Below are positions 20,251-29,935 of a stretch of DNA of 64,000 nt, piece by piece. Below the pieces are notes generated by a model. It was not told where the DNA came from and made no database searches. It worked only from the letters and a program-made list of their open reading frames with translations. Location: positions 1-64,000 of the forward strand of contig JAJYRA010000025.1 of assembly GCA_021794355.1 (NCBI GenBank), given 5' to 3'. Positions within the stretch are counted from its first letter, which is position 1; the number at the start of each line of letters is the position of its first letter. The DNA is from Thermoplasmata archaeon. Its GTDB lineage: Archaea > Thermoplasmatota > Thermoplasmata > Thermoplasmatales > Thermoplasmataceae. The translations under genes were made by a program, and so were the position numbers.

Positions 20251-21178
20251 TAAGAACGATTCTTTTGTGGTATGCGGGAACATTCTTTTCTCCATAGAGG
20301 GCAATAAAAGCTCCCAGTACCTACATAGTAAATACAACCTAGGCACCCTATCTGGAAAGACACTCACGGTAAAGAACTACGAATTACTCTTTTTATATTT
20401 TAGGGGGAAAGTTAAACCCGTAAATTCGTTCTTCAACAACGCCCTAAACCTTATGAGCGAACTGATGGAGGAAAGCGACCTCCATAAATTCAAGGTGTAT
20501 CTTGAACTTAAGAATGAGGGTGCAAAAATAACCATAGATAAAAATTCCTTCCTGATTTCCAAAAAGAATGAAAATCTGAACATTAAAAGGGTAATATTTC
20601 CCATAAGGGAAAATAGCAAACTAAGTGTTGAGTGGCTTTTGAATGCCAGAGGGCATAATATTGCATCGGTTGACGATGATGGTGATATCACATATTACAG
20701 GATAGATTCCGTGGACTTAATGGGTGCCAATTCAAACCAACTACTAAACACGGATTTCATAAGAGGGCTTGGTAAAAGGGCTATTGGTAATCTGGACACT
20801 AAACCAGAGTGGATGGGGGACAAAATATACGATATGAGAATTTTGTCAGAAAGTGAAACGGATTACATAAATGGTGTAGAAAACCCGGACATGGTGTCCA
20901 GGATCTACAGGAAACTTATTTTCCAAGGTCTCATTGTTAAAACCGGTTTTAAATATGGATGCAATTTCAGGGCGTATACTGGCTCAATGGATGATCACTC
21001 TGACTTTTTAATTCATGTTCTTTCAGATTCTGTGGAATGGTACGAGATCAGCAGAGCAGTCAGGGTTGCCGCATCGGTGAGAAAAGATATGATATTTGCA
21101 GGCTTTGTGAACGACAAGAGTTTTTTTATTAATATAAAAAGAATAAAAAGTGTTCTGGAAATGAATTTAAGAGATTAG
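20240..21178 (+). CDS. endA: tRNA-intron (splicing) endonuclease
   Basis: C-terminal 'YRKLIFQGLIVKTGFKYGCNFRAYTG...HSDFLIHVL...RAVRVAASVRKDMIFA'. Confidence 0.85.
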   Translation: MENNKNDSFVVCGNILFSIEGNKSSQYLHSKYNLGTLSGKTLTVKNYELLFLYFRGKVKPVNSFFNNALNLMSELMEESDLHKFKVYLELKNEGAKITIDKNSFLISKKNENLNIKRVIFPIRENSKLSVEWLLNARGHNIASVDDDGDITYYRIDSVDLMGANSNQLLNTDFIRGLGKRAIGNLDTKPEWMGDKIYDMRILSESETDYINGVENPDMVSRIYRKLIFQGLIVKTGFKYGCNFRAYTGSMDDHSDFLIHVLSDSVEWYEISRAVRVAASVRKDMIFAGFVNDKSFFINIKRIKSVLEMNLRD

Positions 21179-21798
21179 ATCTGTGACTCAAAGTCATCTA
21201 TTGTGTGTTTAAAATCGTCGTATGAACTTATTTCACCGCGGTTCTTTAAGATCTCCCTTGCCAGTAACCAGTATACCAGTGCCAATGATCTTCTTCCCTT
21301 ATTATTGCTTGGTATTACAAGGTCAACAAAATCAATTTTATTATTTGCATCGCACAGTGAAATAATGGGTACACCAACATCCTTGGCTTCCTTCATTACC
21401 TGAGTGTCTGCCAGTGGATCTGTTACTATTATCGCTTTTGTTTCCGTATAAGTTGGTAATTGATAATTTGTGAGTGTTCCTGGTATAAATCTCCCCACAA
21501 TGGCCTTTGAACCTATTACCTCAGAGAATTTCGTGACCGGTCTGAAAGCATACTGCCTCTGGGCAACCACTAGAATCTGTTGTGGGTTGATTCTTGCAAG
21601 CATTTTACCAGCAATCTTAAGCATCTTATCAGTGATCTTCAGATCCAGTAGGTATAGACCATCATTTCTAATTTTAAATATGTATTTTACCATATCCTGA
21701 GTTTTAACCTGTGTACCTATGTGAACTCCTGATTTTTGGTATTCTTCCTCTGATATGAGCAAATTTTCTTCCATTCCAATCATCTCTTTAGCTGTCAA
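21175..21798 (-). CDS. rpsB: 30S ribosomal protein S2
   Basis: 'YQKSGVHIGTQVKTQDMVKYIFKIRNDGLYLLD', 'VDLVIPSNNKGRRSLALVYWLLARE'. Confidence 0.96.
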   Translation of the reverse strand: MTAKEMIGMEENLLISEEEYQKSGVHIGTQVKTQDMVKYIFKIRNDGLYLLDLKITDKMLKIAGKMLARINPQQILVVAQRQYAFRPVTKFSEVIGSKAIVGRFIPGTLTNYQLPTYTETKAIIVTDPLADTQVMKEAKDVGVPIISLCDANNKIDFVDLVIPSNNKGRRSLALVYWLLAREILKNRGEISSYDDFKHTIDDFESQI

Positions 21799-22148
21799 GA
21801 TTGTGGCTTATCTCTTTAACCTATATATTGGTTTACAATCATTTTAGCAAGAAGGCTCTGCTCTTTAGAGAAGAAATGAATTATGAAAGTTTAAGGAAGT
21901 TGGCATGTTCCTATATACGATAAAAAAGACTCCCAGAGTACGATTATACCCAAGAACAAAGGGCCTTAACTATTTCAAGACAACTAGGATGCCCACGAAA
22001 TTGGAGAATAAGAAGAGCTCGAAAAACAGAGATAAACGGATCATCAGGCTTGAGAAGATCTAGCAGGAACTGATAGAAAAGATAACGGAGTTTCTGCGTA
22101 GGTTATCAACGGTGGTAATCAAACATTAGGCCTTCAAGATGAGATAGA

Positions 22149-23078
22149 TTATTCCCACTCTATGGTTGCAGGAGGCTTATCTGTTATATCCAATACCACC
22201 CTGTTAACCGTACTGACTTCGTTGGTTATTTTAGTGGATAACTCTTCAAGGAAATCCCAGTCAAATCTATGAAAGGTACCAGTCATTGCATCGGTGGAAT
22301 CTATGGCTCTGATGGCTACAGTATCTCCGTAGGATCTCTTGTCCCCATGAACTCCGGTGGTTTTTACGGGCAATAGAACTGCAAAATATTGCCAGGGACG
22401 ATTTCCTGATTTTATACCGTTCTCTATTGCTTCCTCCACAAGACTTGTCACTTTCTTCAATACTTCTACCCTTTCCTTTGTAATTTCACCTATTATCCTT
22501 ACAGCCAAACCCGGTCCGGGAAATGGTTGCTGGGAAACATCAAGGCCAAGTTCTGCACTAAGCTCCCTAACATCATCCTTATAGAGGTCTCTCATTGGTT
22601 CTATGAGTTTTAGGTGCATATGTTCGGGTAGCCCTCCAACATTGTGGTGACTTTTTATTACATCCCTATTTTTTCCTCCGCTTTCAATCCAGTCAGGGGC
22701 TATGGTTCCCTGAAGAAGGTATTCAGCATTCAAGTTGATAGCCTCTTTTTCGAAGACCTTTATGAACGTATCGCCGATTAGCTTTCTTTTTAACTCAGGA
22801 TCTGTTACGCCTTTTAGATTGCCTAAAAAAAGGTCAGAACTATCAATTATTTTATAATTAATCTCAAACTTTTCAAAAAATTCTTTTACCCTTTTCTTTT
22901 CCCCTTCCCTAATGAGGCCGGTGTCCACAAAAAAAGCAGTTATGTTATTTCCAGCGGCCATTTTTGATGCAACCGCTAGAACAGAACTATCAGTTCCACC
23001 TGAGCAGGCGAGTATGCCCCTCCCATTCAGGTTTGTCTGGATTTTCTCAATAATACTCTTCAATAAATTAGAAGTCAT
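22149..23078 (-). CDS. guaA: GMP synthase (glutamine-hydrolysing) ATP-PPase subunit B
   Basis: '[17 protein letters not shown]', '[12 protein letters not shown]', '[14 protein letters not shown]', C-term 'KPPATIEWE'. Confidence 0.96.
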   Translation of the reverse strand: MTSNLLKSIIEKIQTNLNGRGILACSGGTDSSVLAVASKMAAGNNITAFFVDTGLIREGEKKRVKEFFEKFEINYKIIDSSDLFLGNLKGVTDPELKRKLIGDTFIKVFEKEAINLNAEYLLQGTIAPDWIESGGKNRDVIKSHHNVGGLPEHMHLKLIEPMRDLYKDDVRELSAELGLDVSQQPFPGPGLAVRIIGEITKERVEVLKKVTSLVEEAIENGIKSGNRPWQYFAVLLPVKTTGVHGDKRSYGDTVAIRAIDSTDAMTGTFHRFDWDFLEELSTKITNEVSTVNRVVLDITDKPPATIEWE

Positions 23079-23082
23079 AAAA

Positions 23083-23409
23083 TCAGGTTTTCATAATGGC
23101 TGCAAGGAATATAAGCAAACCTATTACAATACCTATTATGGCTGCTATGAGATAAAAAAATGCCCCCAATATAATATCATAAACCAGACTTACGTGAAAG
23201 GTAAAATCTGATAGATAGTATGTTATGAATGCTAGAATTACTGCACCCCCAATCATTCCTCCACCGGCTGCTCTGGCCTTTCCCTTTCCGAAATAAGCTG
23301 TCAGTATTCCGAAAATAAGAAGTACGAGCGCTATAATTCCTATAATTGTAAGGAAAAAAATGTCAAGATTCCAACTTGGATACCACGGCAATGTTGTTGA
23401 AACTCCCAT
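23083..23409 (-). CDS. Small membrane protein of unknown function
   Basis: 108 aa, several hydrophobic helices, packed between guaA and an AsnC-domain ORF. Confidence 0.6.
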   Translation of the reverse strand: MGVSTTLPWYPSWNLDIFFLTIIGIIALVLLIFGILTAYFGKGKARAAGGGMIGGAVILAFITYYLSDFTFHVSLVYDIILGAFFYLIAAIIGIVIGLLIFLAAIMKT

Positions 23410-23414
23410 TTATA

Positions 23415-23648
23415 TCACAACTTTAAACCTGTGAGGGTCTTTGTATCAATTACCCCATCTATTTTCCTTATCTGTTCAACCACAATCTTTCCCAACTCAC
23501 TGTAATCGAGAGCGTCTATTTTAACAATTAAATCATATTCCCCAAAGAGCGGGTGCACTTCTACAACGTAGTTAATCTTGGAGATTTTGTTATAGACTTC
23601 GTGCTCTTTTCCAGGAACCGTACTCACAAGTACAAATGCTACTGACAT
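23415..23648 (-). CDS. Stand-alone Lrp/AsnC ligand-binding (RAM) domain protein
   Basis: 77 aa 'AFVLVSTVPGKEHEVYNKISKINYVVEVHPLFGEYDLIVKIDALDYSELGKIV'. Confidence 0.85.
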   Translation of the reverse strand: MSVAFVLVSTVPGKEHEVYNKISKINYVVEVHPLFGEYDLIVKIDALDYSELGKIVVEQIRKIDGVIDTKTLTGLKL

Positions 23649-24337
23649 AGATTCACTACTACCCTAATTTTTCTTCACTTATAAAATTTTTTAGTTTTAA
23701 ATTCGCTTTATATTAACGTTTGCCAAAATATCCTTCAGGAGATTACGGAAATGATTAGCCCTCTGGAATGATTTTATTCAAACCTCTGTGTCTTAATGCA
23801 ATCGTTTACAATACTTTTGCAATTCGCCATAATGAATAAAATTCTCTAGACCGTAAATTAGGATGTCTGCACGCTATCATTATGAAAACTTGTATAAATA
23901 GCTCCCAGACAGCGTAAATATGCCGTCCAAGAATTTTATTGGAAATTTAAAATGCAAAACTATTGCGTTTAAAACTCAGTTCACCAGACTGAAGCCGCAT
24001 GGTTTTCCCAAGATAAAAATTTTAAAAAGTGGAAGCATTCTTTATTTATTATCTCTGAAAAGCAGTGGATTGCCTCAAGAGGGTATTTGATCCAACTTTG
24101 GAGAAATTGTGAAATGAAGACAACGGCATCTATGCACAGAAACCAATTAAAGACTATGATAGTTAAGGACATACCTGATCGTTTCTGGGGAAGAGTGAGA
24201 AAGGTAAGAAACTACTCTAGCAAATGCGTGGAGTTTCCTTAAAGGGGATTTTATGAAGAGGGGGGTGGATATGCTCAACCCTCATGAAATGATGAGTTCC
24301 ACAGGATTGAACCTCAACCCGTTTCCTTTTAGAGGGA

Positions 24338-24808
24338 ATGCAAAGTTTTTTAAAAATGAAATTATATTGCAAGGTGGTTCATAGGGAATCCTTAGTATAC
24401 GATTTGGATAAAAAGATAGGGGACAGAAATTTCCCCGGGTCATATGTTGACAAAAACCAGGAAACATTGGAACTGGAAATTATGCCCGGAAAGGATCTGT
24501 TTATGTATAGAAAAGATGAATCAATTAACCTGGTAATTGATGGAAAAAGTTTTCCCTTTGATGATCCTTATATTGCGAAGTTCTACTATTTTTGTTCACT
24601 TTTGAACAAAACCAAGGTCAATGTGCCCAACAAGGAAAACACGAGGAAGATAATTAAGAAATTTGAAAGGGATCTGGATGAGGACAGAAATAAAGCCATG
24701 GATGTTTTGAATCCACTCCCGTTAGGGGATCAGATTGAAATAATGAAGGAACTGGCAATGAAGAAGAAATACTTCTTCCTGCTTTTTTACGATCAGCTTC
24801 CTGAATGA
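24338..24808 (+). CDS. Hypothetical protein
   Basis: 156-aa ORF with charged composition, convergent to hisS. Confidence 0.5.
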   Translation: MQSFLKMKLYCKVVHRESLVYDLDKKIGDRNFPGSYVDKNQETLELEIMPGKDLFMYRKDESINLVIDGKSFPFDDPYIAKFYYFCSLLNKTKVNVPNKENTRKIIKKFERDLDEDRNKAMDVLNPLPLGDQIEIMKELAMKKKYFFLLFYDQLPE

Positions 24809-24811
24809 GAA

Positions 24812-26089
24812 TTAAATTTCTCCCAGATTGTCCATGCCTATGATTTTTTGTTCTCCACTTGCCAGATCTCTCAGGGTTATTGATTTATTCCTCATCTCTT
24901 TCTCTCCCACGAGAATAATATATTGAAATCCCATGGATGATGCATGCTTAATCGAATTGGTCAGGTTTCTATCTGAATAATCCATAGAGACTTTTCTTCC
25001 TTTTCTCCTCAGATCATAAAGAATATGATTTGCCACTTTCTTTCCCTCCATTCCAATCCCTATAATAAAATAGGTTTTATCCTTATTCACCGATTCCCAG
25101 CAATTATTCTCCCTGAGAATGTTCTCAAGTACAGCATCTCCCATTCCAAAGCCAATAGCCGGAATTGGTGGTCCCTGGAAGAGCTCAGATAGGCCGTCAT
25201 ACCTGCCCCCTCCAAATATGGATCTAAATTTCCCTTCTCGATCAAACCCCTCAAATACGATGCCAGTGTAATAGGAAAGCCCCCTTACAGTTGCAGGATC
25301 GTAGACAATGTTCTCGTAGCCGTTATCTTTCAATTGATTCAGTGTTTCCCTAAGTTCCTTATAACCTGATTCATTCAATAAATCCCGATCTATCAGACTT
25401 AAACTCTCTTCCATCTCCTCTGCCCTGTAGCTTTTTGATAAAAGTGAAACCAGGTTTTTTAATTTTTGTCCTTTGATTCCGTGTTCCTCCAATTTACCTG
25501 ATATTTCCTCAACACTTTCCTTCCTGAAATGGTCTATAATGGAAAGGTCTGATGCCACATCAATTGACCCTATTCTCTCAAGGATTGCCTCCATCAGTTT
25601 TCTGTGATTTACCCTTACAACATAAAGGTTTTTCAATCCCATACTGTTCAGAACTTCACACGCCAGTGAAATAATCTCTGAATTTACAAATACACCGCTT
25701 TCACCGAAATAATCAGCGTTGAATTGGTAGTGTTCTCGATTCCTCCCAGATTGCGGTTCTTCATATCTCCACAATTTTGGAATATTATACCACTTTATAG
25801 GCTTCAAAAGATCCTTTCTGGCCACAAGCATCCTCATGGTTGAGGGTGTAGCCTCAGGTATGAGTGTTATTTCCCTGTTCCCCTTGTCAGTGAAACTGTA
25901 TGTCTGGTTTACCAGCTCGTCCCCCGATTTCAACCTGTACATTTCCAGAAATTCAAGAGATGGATAATCTATGGGCTGAAATCCAAAATTCTTTGCTATT
26001 TTACGCATATTCTGGAAGATCCATTCCCTCTTCTCCATATCCTCTGGATAATAATCTTTGAATCCCCTCAGTTTTTCTATTTTTGACAT
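24812..26089 (-). CDS. hisS: Histidyl-tRNA synthetase
   Basis: 'LRGFKDYYPEDMEKREWI', 'TPSTMRMLVARK', 'LSYYTGIVFEGFDR', 'FGGGRYDGL'. Confidence 0.97.
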   Translation of the reverse strand: MSKIEKLRGFKDYYPEDMEKREWIFQNMRKIAKNFGFQPIDYPSLEFLEMYRLKSGDELVNQTYSFTDKGNREITLIPEATPSTMRMLVARKDLLKPIKWYNIPKLWRYEEPQSGRNREHYQFNADYFGESGVFVNSEIISLACEVLNSMGLKNLYVVRVNHRKLMEAILERIGSIDVASDLSIIDHFRKESVEEISGKLEEHGIKGQKLKNLVSLLSKSYRAEEMEESLSLIDRDLLNESGYKELRETLNQLKDNGYENIVYDPATVRGLSYYTGIVFEGFDREGKFRSIFGGGRYDGLSELFQGPPIPAIGFGMGDAVLENILRENNCWESVNKDKTYFIIGIGMEGKKVANHILYDLRRKGRKVSMDYSDRNLTNSIKHASSMGFQYIILVGEKEMRNKSITLRDLASGEQKIIGMDNLGEI

Positions 26090-26130
26090 GTCTAATCAGA
26101 TAATAAAATATGGTTAATAATAATTAGACA
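26089..26130. promoter_or_regulatory. Inverted repeat TGTCTAAT...ATTAGACA between hisS and the Fur-family gene
   Basis: Perfect 8-bp arms at 26089-26096 and 26123-26130 in the divergent intergenic region. Confidence 0.4.
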
Positions 26131-26166
26131 TAAATAGTCCTGTTAAATACTAAATGGGATAATAAA

Positions 26167-26601
26167 GTGACAAGCTTAGAAGAAGAGATTAAAAAAAGGG
26201 GATTAAAGGTTACACCCCAGAGATCGAAAATACTACGGAGGATTAGGGAGAATCCAGGAAGCCATTTTAGTGCTGACGATATACATAAATATGTACAGAT
26301 AGAGAGTCCAAACATACCTCCAGCGACTGTTTACAATATATTGAAAATGTTCGTGGAAAAGGGATTAATAAACAGCTTCGAAATAAATGGGAAGGCAATT
26401 TATGAGGGGAAGGTGGACCCACACATAAATTTTATGTGCGAGAACTGCCACAATATCTACGATTACGAAATGGGAAAGGACCTCAGCGAGATAGAAAATA
26501 ATGTGGAAGGTAAAATAATTTCTACAAATGTCACCATAAAGGGTATTTGTAAGAGTTGCCTCAAGGATTTAGAAACTTCTGAAACGTCCTTAATGCATTA
26601 A
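26167..26601 (+). CDS. Fur/PerR-family transcriptional regulator
   Basis: 'LKVTPQRSKILRRIREN', 'HFSADDIHKYVQ', 'HINFMCENCHNIYD', C-terminal CxxC. Confidence 0.92.
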   Translation: MTSLEEEIKKRGLKVTPQRSKILRRIRENPGSHFSADDIHKYVQIESPNIPPATVYNILKMFVEKGLINSFEINGKAIYEGKVDPHINFMCENCHNIYDYEMGKDLSEIENNVEGKIISTNVTIKGICKSCLKDLETSETSLMH

Positions 26602-27589
26602 AATTTTCATCAGGATCATGCAATCTTAAGATTTCCACTCCTTTCATTGCAAGAAAAATAGACGTGGATATAGTTTCTGGTAGTTTGTCCTTTGGAGGCT
26701 TTTTTCTTTCCATACTGAGGAAAGATTTTCTTGAATACCCAAATAACCGTGGAATTCCAAAGTTAAATGCTTCGGCATTACGTATAATTTCCATGTTCTG
26801 TTCCCCAACTTTGGCGAAACCGATGCCTGGATCAATTATGATATTTTTATGGTTTAAACCTATCTCTGAAAGGGTTTTCAATTTTGTAATAAAAAATTTA
26901 GACAGTTCTCCCAAAAGATCGCTATAAATTGCAAGGGAACTCATGTTTGATGGGTTTCCCTTGATGTGCATCAGGACGTATTTTTTATCATATTTCCTTG
27001 CCAACTCTGGAATCCGGATGTCAGACATTCCAGATATGTCGTTTAAAATGCCCACTTTATCTGAAAAGTGTTCTATTGTGTCGTAGTGACGTGAATCCAA
27101 TGATATATTATATTTCCTTTTTGCATCCATAATAGGAAATACCTTCTCAAGCCTTTCAATTTCTTCTTCCGGTGGGATTTCCAATGAACCAGGTCTGGTA
27201 CTCTCTGCACCTATATCGAAGATTTGGGCGTTTGATTGAAGAAATTTTTTCATAGATTCCTCACTCACAAATCTTGAACCTTCATAAAATGAATCGGGCG
27301 TGATGTTCATTATGCCCATTATTTCTGGAATTTTAAACTTCCTCTCCTTGAATATTTCTCTTGCCATTTCTTGAGATAGCCTTTCAATTCCCATTTTGTC
27401 TAAAATGTCCTTGATACTTTTCTTATCCATTGAACTTTTGAATTTGTGATAAATTTGACCTTCTATCATAACCTTTTCGCTTCGAATATGATCCTGTTCC
27501 TTTGCTGAATAACATGTGAACTCTATTAAGTCACTTTCCTGTGAAAGTTTATTTCCTCCGTAAAAAAAATCTATTTCTTCAAAATTCAT
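26561..27589 (-). CDS. folP: Dihydropteroate synthase-related protein
   Basis: 'IMGIMNITPDSFYEGSRF', 'IFDIGAESTRPGS', 'IIIDPGIGFAK', 'GYSRKSFL'. Confidence 0.92.
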   Translation of the reverse strand: MNFEEIDFFYGGNKLSQESDLIEFTCYSAKEQDHIRSEKVMIEGQIYHKFKSSMDKKSIKDILDKMGIERLSQEMAREIFKERKFKIPEIMGIMNITPDSFYEGSRFVSEESMKKFLQSNAQIFDIGAESTRPGSLEIPPEEEIERLEKVFPIMDAKRKYNISLDSRHYDTIEHFSDKVGILNDISGMSDIRIPELARKYDKKYVLMHIKGNPSNMSSLAIYSDLLGELSKFFITKLKTLSEIGLNHKNIIIDPGIGFAKVGEQNMEIIRNAEAFNFGIPRLFGYSRKSFLSMERKKPPKDKLPETISTSIFLAMKGVEILRLHDPDENFNALRTFQKFLNP

Positions 27590-27715
27590 AAAATACTCAT
27601 CTTTTGGCGCATTTTAAACCTAACTAATATTTTTTGGATTGTATTTAGAATTTTTAAGCATAACATTATTAGCAAATTTTGCATACCTTATATCTGCATT
27701 CAATGGAGCGATTAT

Positions 27716-28138
27716 ATGGTCGATAATATTACAACAAAAAAGAAGCACATTAGAAATTTCACGGACATCAGTGAATTATCCAATGCTATTAGTAAGGGGC
27801 TCAGCCTCCAAAATAAGAGAATGAGTTTTGAAGAATCCTTTTCTGCTGCCGAGCATTTAATAAACTTTTTTGGTTATAGTGATAGAGTTATAGACAACAT
27901 GCTTGAACCAGAAGACAGGGATGCTTTCTACACAATGGAAGATATAGGAGTTCTCCAAACTGAAAGGGAAGAGACCACCCTTTTTGATGGGAGGGAGTGG
28001 AGAATTCATTACTGGATCCTGAATATAGGGAAAATCATTCAATTATCAAGTATGAAAATCAAGTTGGAAAATATTGATGACGCCCAACAATTTTCAGTTT
28101 ATGAAGAAATACCAGATGAATACTGGTCTTTAAATTAA
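27716..28138 (+). CDS. Hypothetical protein upstream of the ABCE1 gene
   Basis: 140-aa ORF ending 12 nt before the Rli1 ORF. Confidence 0.6.
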   Translation: MVDNITTKKKHIRNFTDISELSNAISKGLSLQNKRMSFEESFSAAEHLINFFGYSDRVIDNMLEPEDRDAFYTMEDIGVLQTEREETTLFDGREWRIHYWILNIGKIIQLSSMKIKLENIDDAQQFSVYEEIPDEYWSLN

Positions 28139-28150
28139 TAGTGGTTTTAA

Positions 28151-29920
28151 ATGCATATTGCGGTCTTAGATGAGTCTAAATGCCATTCAAAAAAATGCAA
28201 TCATGAATGCCAATCCTACTGTCCTCCTGTGAGATCCGGGATTGGGACAATTACCTTTCCTGAGGAAACAAATTACCCGCTCATAACTGAAGACTTGTGT
28301 ATAGGATGCGGCATCTGCGTGAACAGGTGCCCTTTTGGGGCCATAAAAATTATAACTGTACCAGATGAATTGAACAGGGACCTGGTTCACCAGTATGATG
28401 AAAACTCATTCAGGGTTTATTCCATTCCCTTACCTTCAAAGGGGATAACATCCATTCTGGGACCAAATGGTATGGGTAAGACAACAACCATGAATATACT
28501 CAGCGGAGTGCTTATTCCAAATTTTGGAGATTATGAAAATGGTGGAAGCAGAGACAGGGTTCTAAAGAAATATTCAAATAGTATTCTTGGTGATTATTTT
28601 GCCAGTGTGTATGATAAGACAAAAAAGGTTGTTCTCAAGAGCCAGTTCGTGGATCAGATACCCAGGGTTGCCAGAGGTACCATAGGATCAATACTTAAGG
28701 GTGCAGATGAATTTGGTATGGCAGATGATGTCATATCAAAACTGTCCATGGAAAATTCCCTTGATAAGGACGTAAGCATTGCTTCAGGGGGAGAACTCCA
28801 GAAATTGGCGGTGGCCATGGCACTCATAAAAGACGGCGACATACTGCTGATTGATGAAGTGTCATCCTACCTGGACATATCAGAAAGAATCAGGGTTGCA
28901 TCCATTCTTACAGATCTGGCCAGAAAGGGGAAAACCATACTGGTTGTGGAGCATGATCTGGCTATTCTTGACTGGATAAGCGATCAGATACATGTTGTAT
29001 ATGGTTCGCCGGGGGCCTATGGTGTAATAGTTCAGCAGAAATCCCCCAATAAGGCAATAAACCAATTTCTTGAAGGTTACCTAAAGGAGGAAAATGTCCG
29101 TATAAGAAAGGAACGAATTGTGTTTGAATCTAAGGCGGCTGCAAGAAGGATTCTGACTTCAGAACTTGTGAAATGGGACAATATTGAGGCTACCCTTGGC
29201 AATTTTAAGTTGGTAGTATCACCCGGAAAAATGGAACTTGGCACAGTTACAGGAATTCTCGGGAGAAATGCTCTGGGAAAAACAACTTTTGTAAAGATAC
29301 TGGCAGGAGTCTTGAAGCAGGATACGGGAAATGTGAATCCCCAGGTCAGGGTTGCTTACAAACCGCAATACATATCAACGGAATTTGAAGGTACATGTGA
29401 AGATTTACTTTATAAAACTTTGAAAGAGAGAATGAGTGACAGTTTCGTGAAAAACGAACTTTTGAGGCCTCTTGGAATTGACCCACTTATGGAAACGGAG
29501 GTTTCCAGCCTCTCTGGTGGAGAGTTGCAAAAACTCTCCATTGCTCTCACACTTGCACAGGATGTCGATCTTTACCTTCTTGATGAACCATCAGCCAACC
29601 TTGACAGTTCCTCAAGAATGGAAGTCGCGAAGATAATTAGAAAAACAATGGAAAACCGGAAAAAAACTGGTCTGGTAGTTGATCATGACATCTATTTTAT
29701 AGACATCATCTCAGATGAGTTAATGATATTTTTGGGAGATCCAGGAAAACACGGTATTGCCATGGGGCCTATGCCAATGAGGGATGGTATGAACATGTTT
29801 CTTAAGGAAGTTGACGTTACTTTCAGGAGGGATCATAATTCAGGTAGACCCAGGATAAACAAGCCTGGAAGCAGCATGCACAGGGAGCAGGTGTCGCAGG
29901 GAGAGTATTATTACTCTTAG
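28151..29920 (+). CDS. ABCE1 / RNase L inhibitor-type ribosome recycling ATPase
   Basis: 4Fe-4S ferredoxin N-terminus, two ABC cassettes ('GPNGMGKTTTMNIL', 'GRNALGKTTFVKIL', 'LSGGELQKLSIALTL'). Confidence 0.97.
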   Translation: MHIAVLDESKCHSKKCNHECQSYCPPVRSGIGTITFPEETNYPLITEDLCIGCGICVNRCPFGAIKIITVPDELNRDLVHQYDENSFRVYSIPLPSKGITSILGPNGMGKTTTMNILSGVLIPNFGDYENGGSRDRVLKKYSNSILGDYFASVYDKTKKVVLKSQFVDQIPRVARGTIGSILKGADEFGMADDVISKLSMENSLDKDVSIASGGELQKLAVAMALIKDGDILLIDEVSSYLDISERIRVASILTDLARKGKTILVVEHDLAILDWISDQIHVVYGSPGAYGVIVQQKSPNKAINQFLEGYLKEENVRIRKERIVFESKAAARRILTSELVKWDNIEATLGNFKLVVSPGKMELGTVTGILGRNALGKTTFVKILAGVLKQDTGNVNPQVRVAYKPQYISTEFEGTCEDLLYKTLKERMSDSFVKNELLRPLGIDPLMETEVSSLSGGELQKLSIALTLAQDVDLYLLDEPSANLDSSSRMEVAKIIRKTMENRKKTGLVVDHDIYFIDIISDELMIFLGDPGKHGIAMGPMPMRDGMNMFLKEVDVTFRRDHNSGRPRINKPGSSMHREQVSQGEYYYS

Positions 29921-29935
29921 TTCCATAACCATGAA

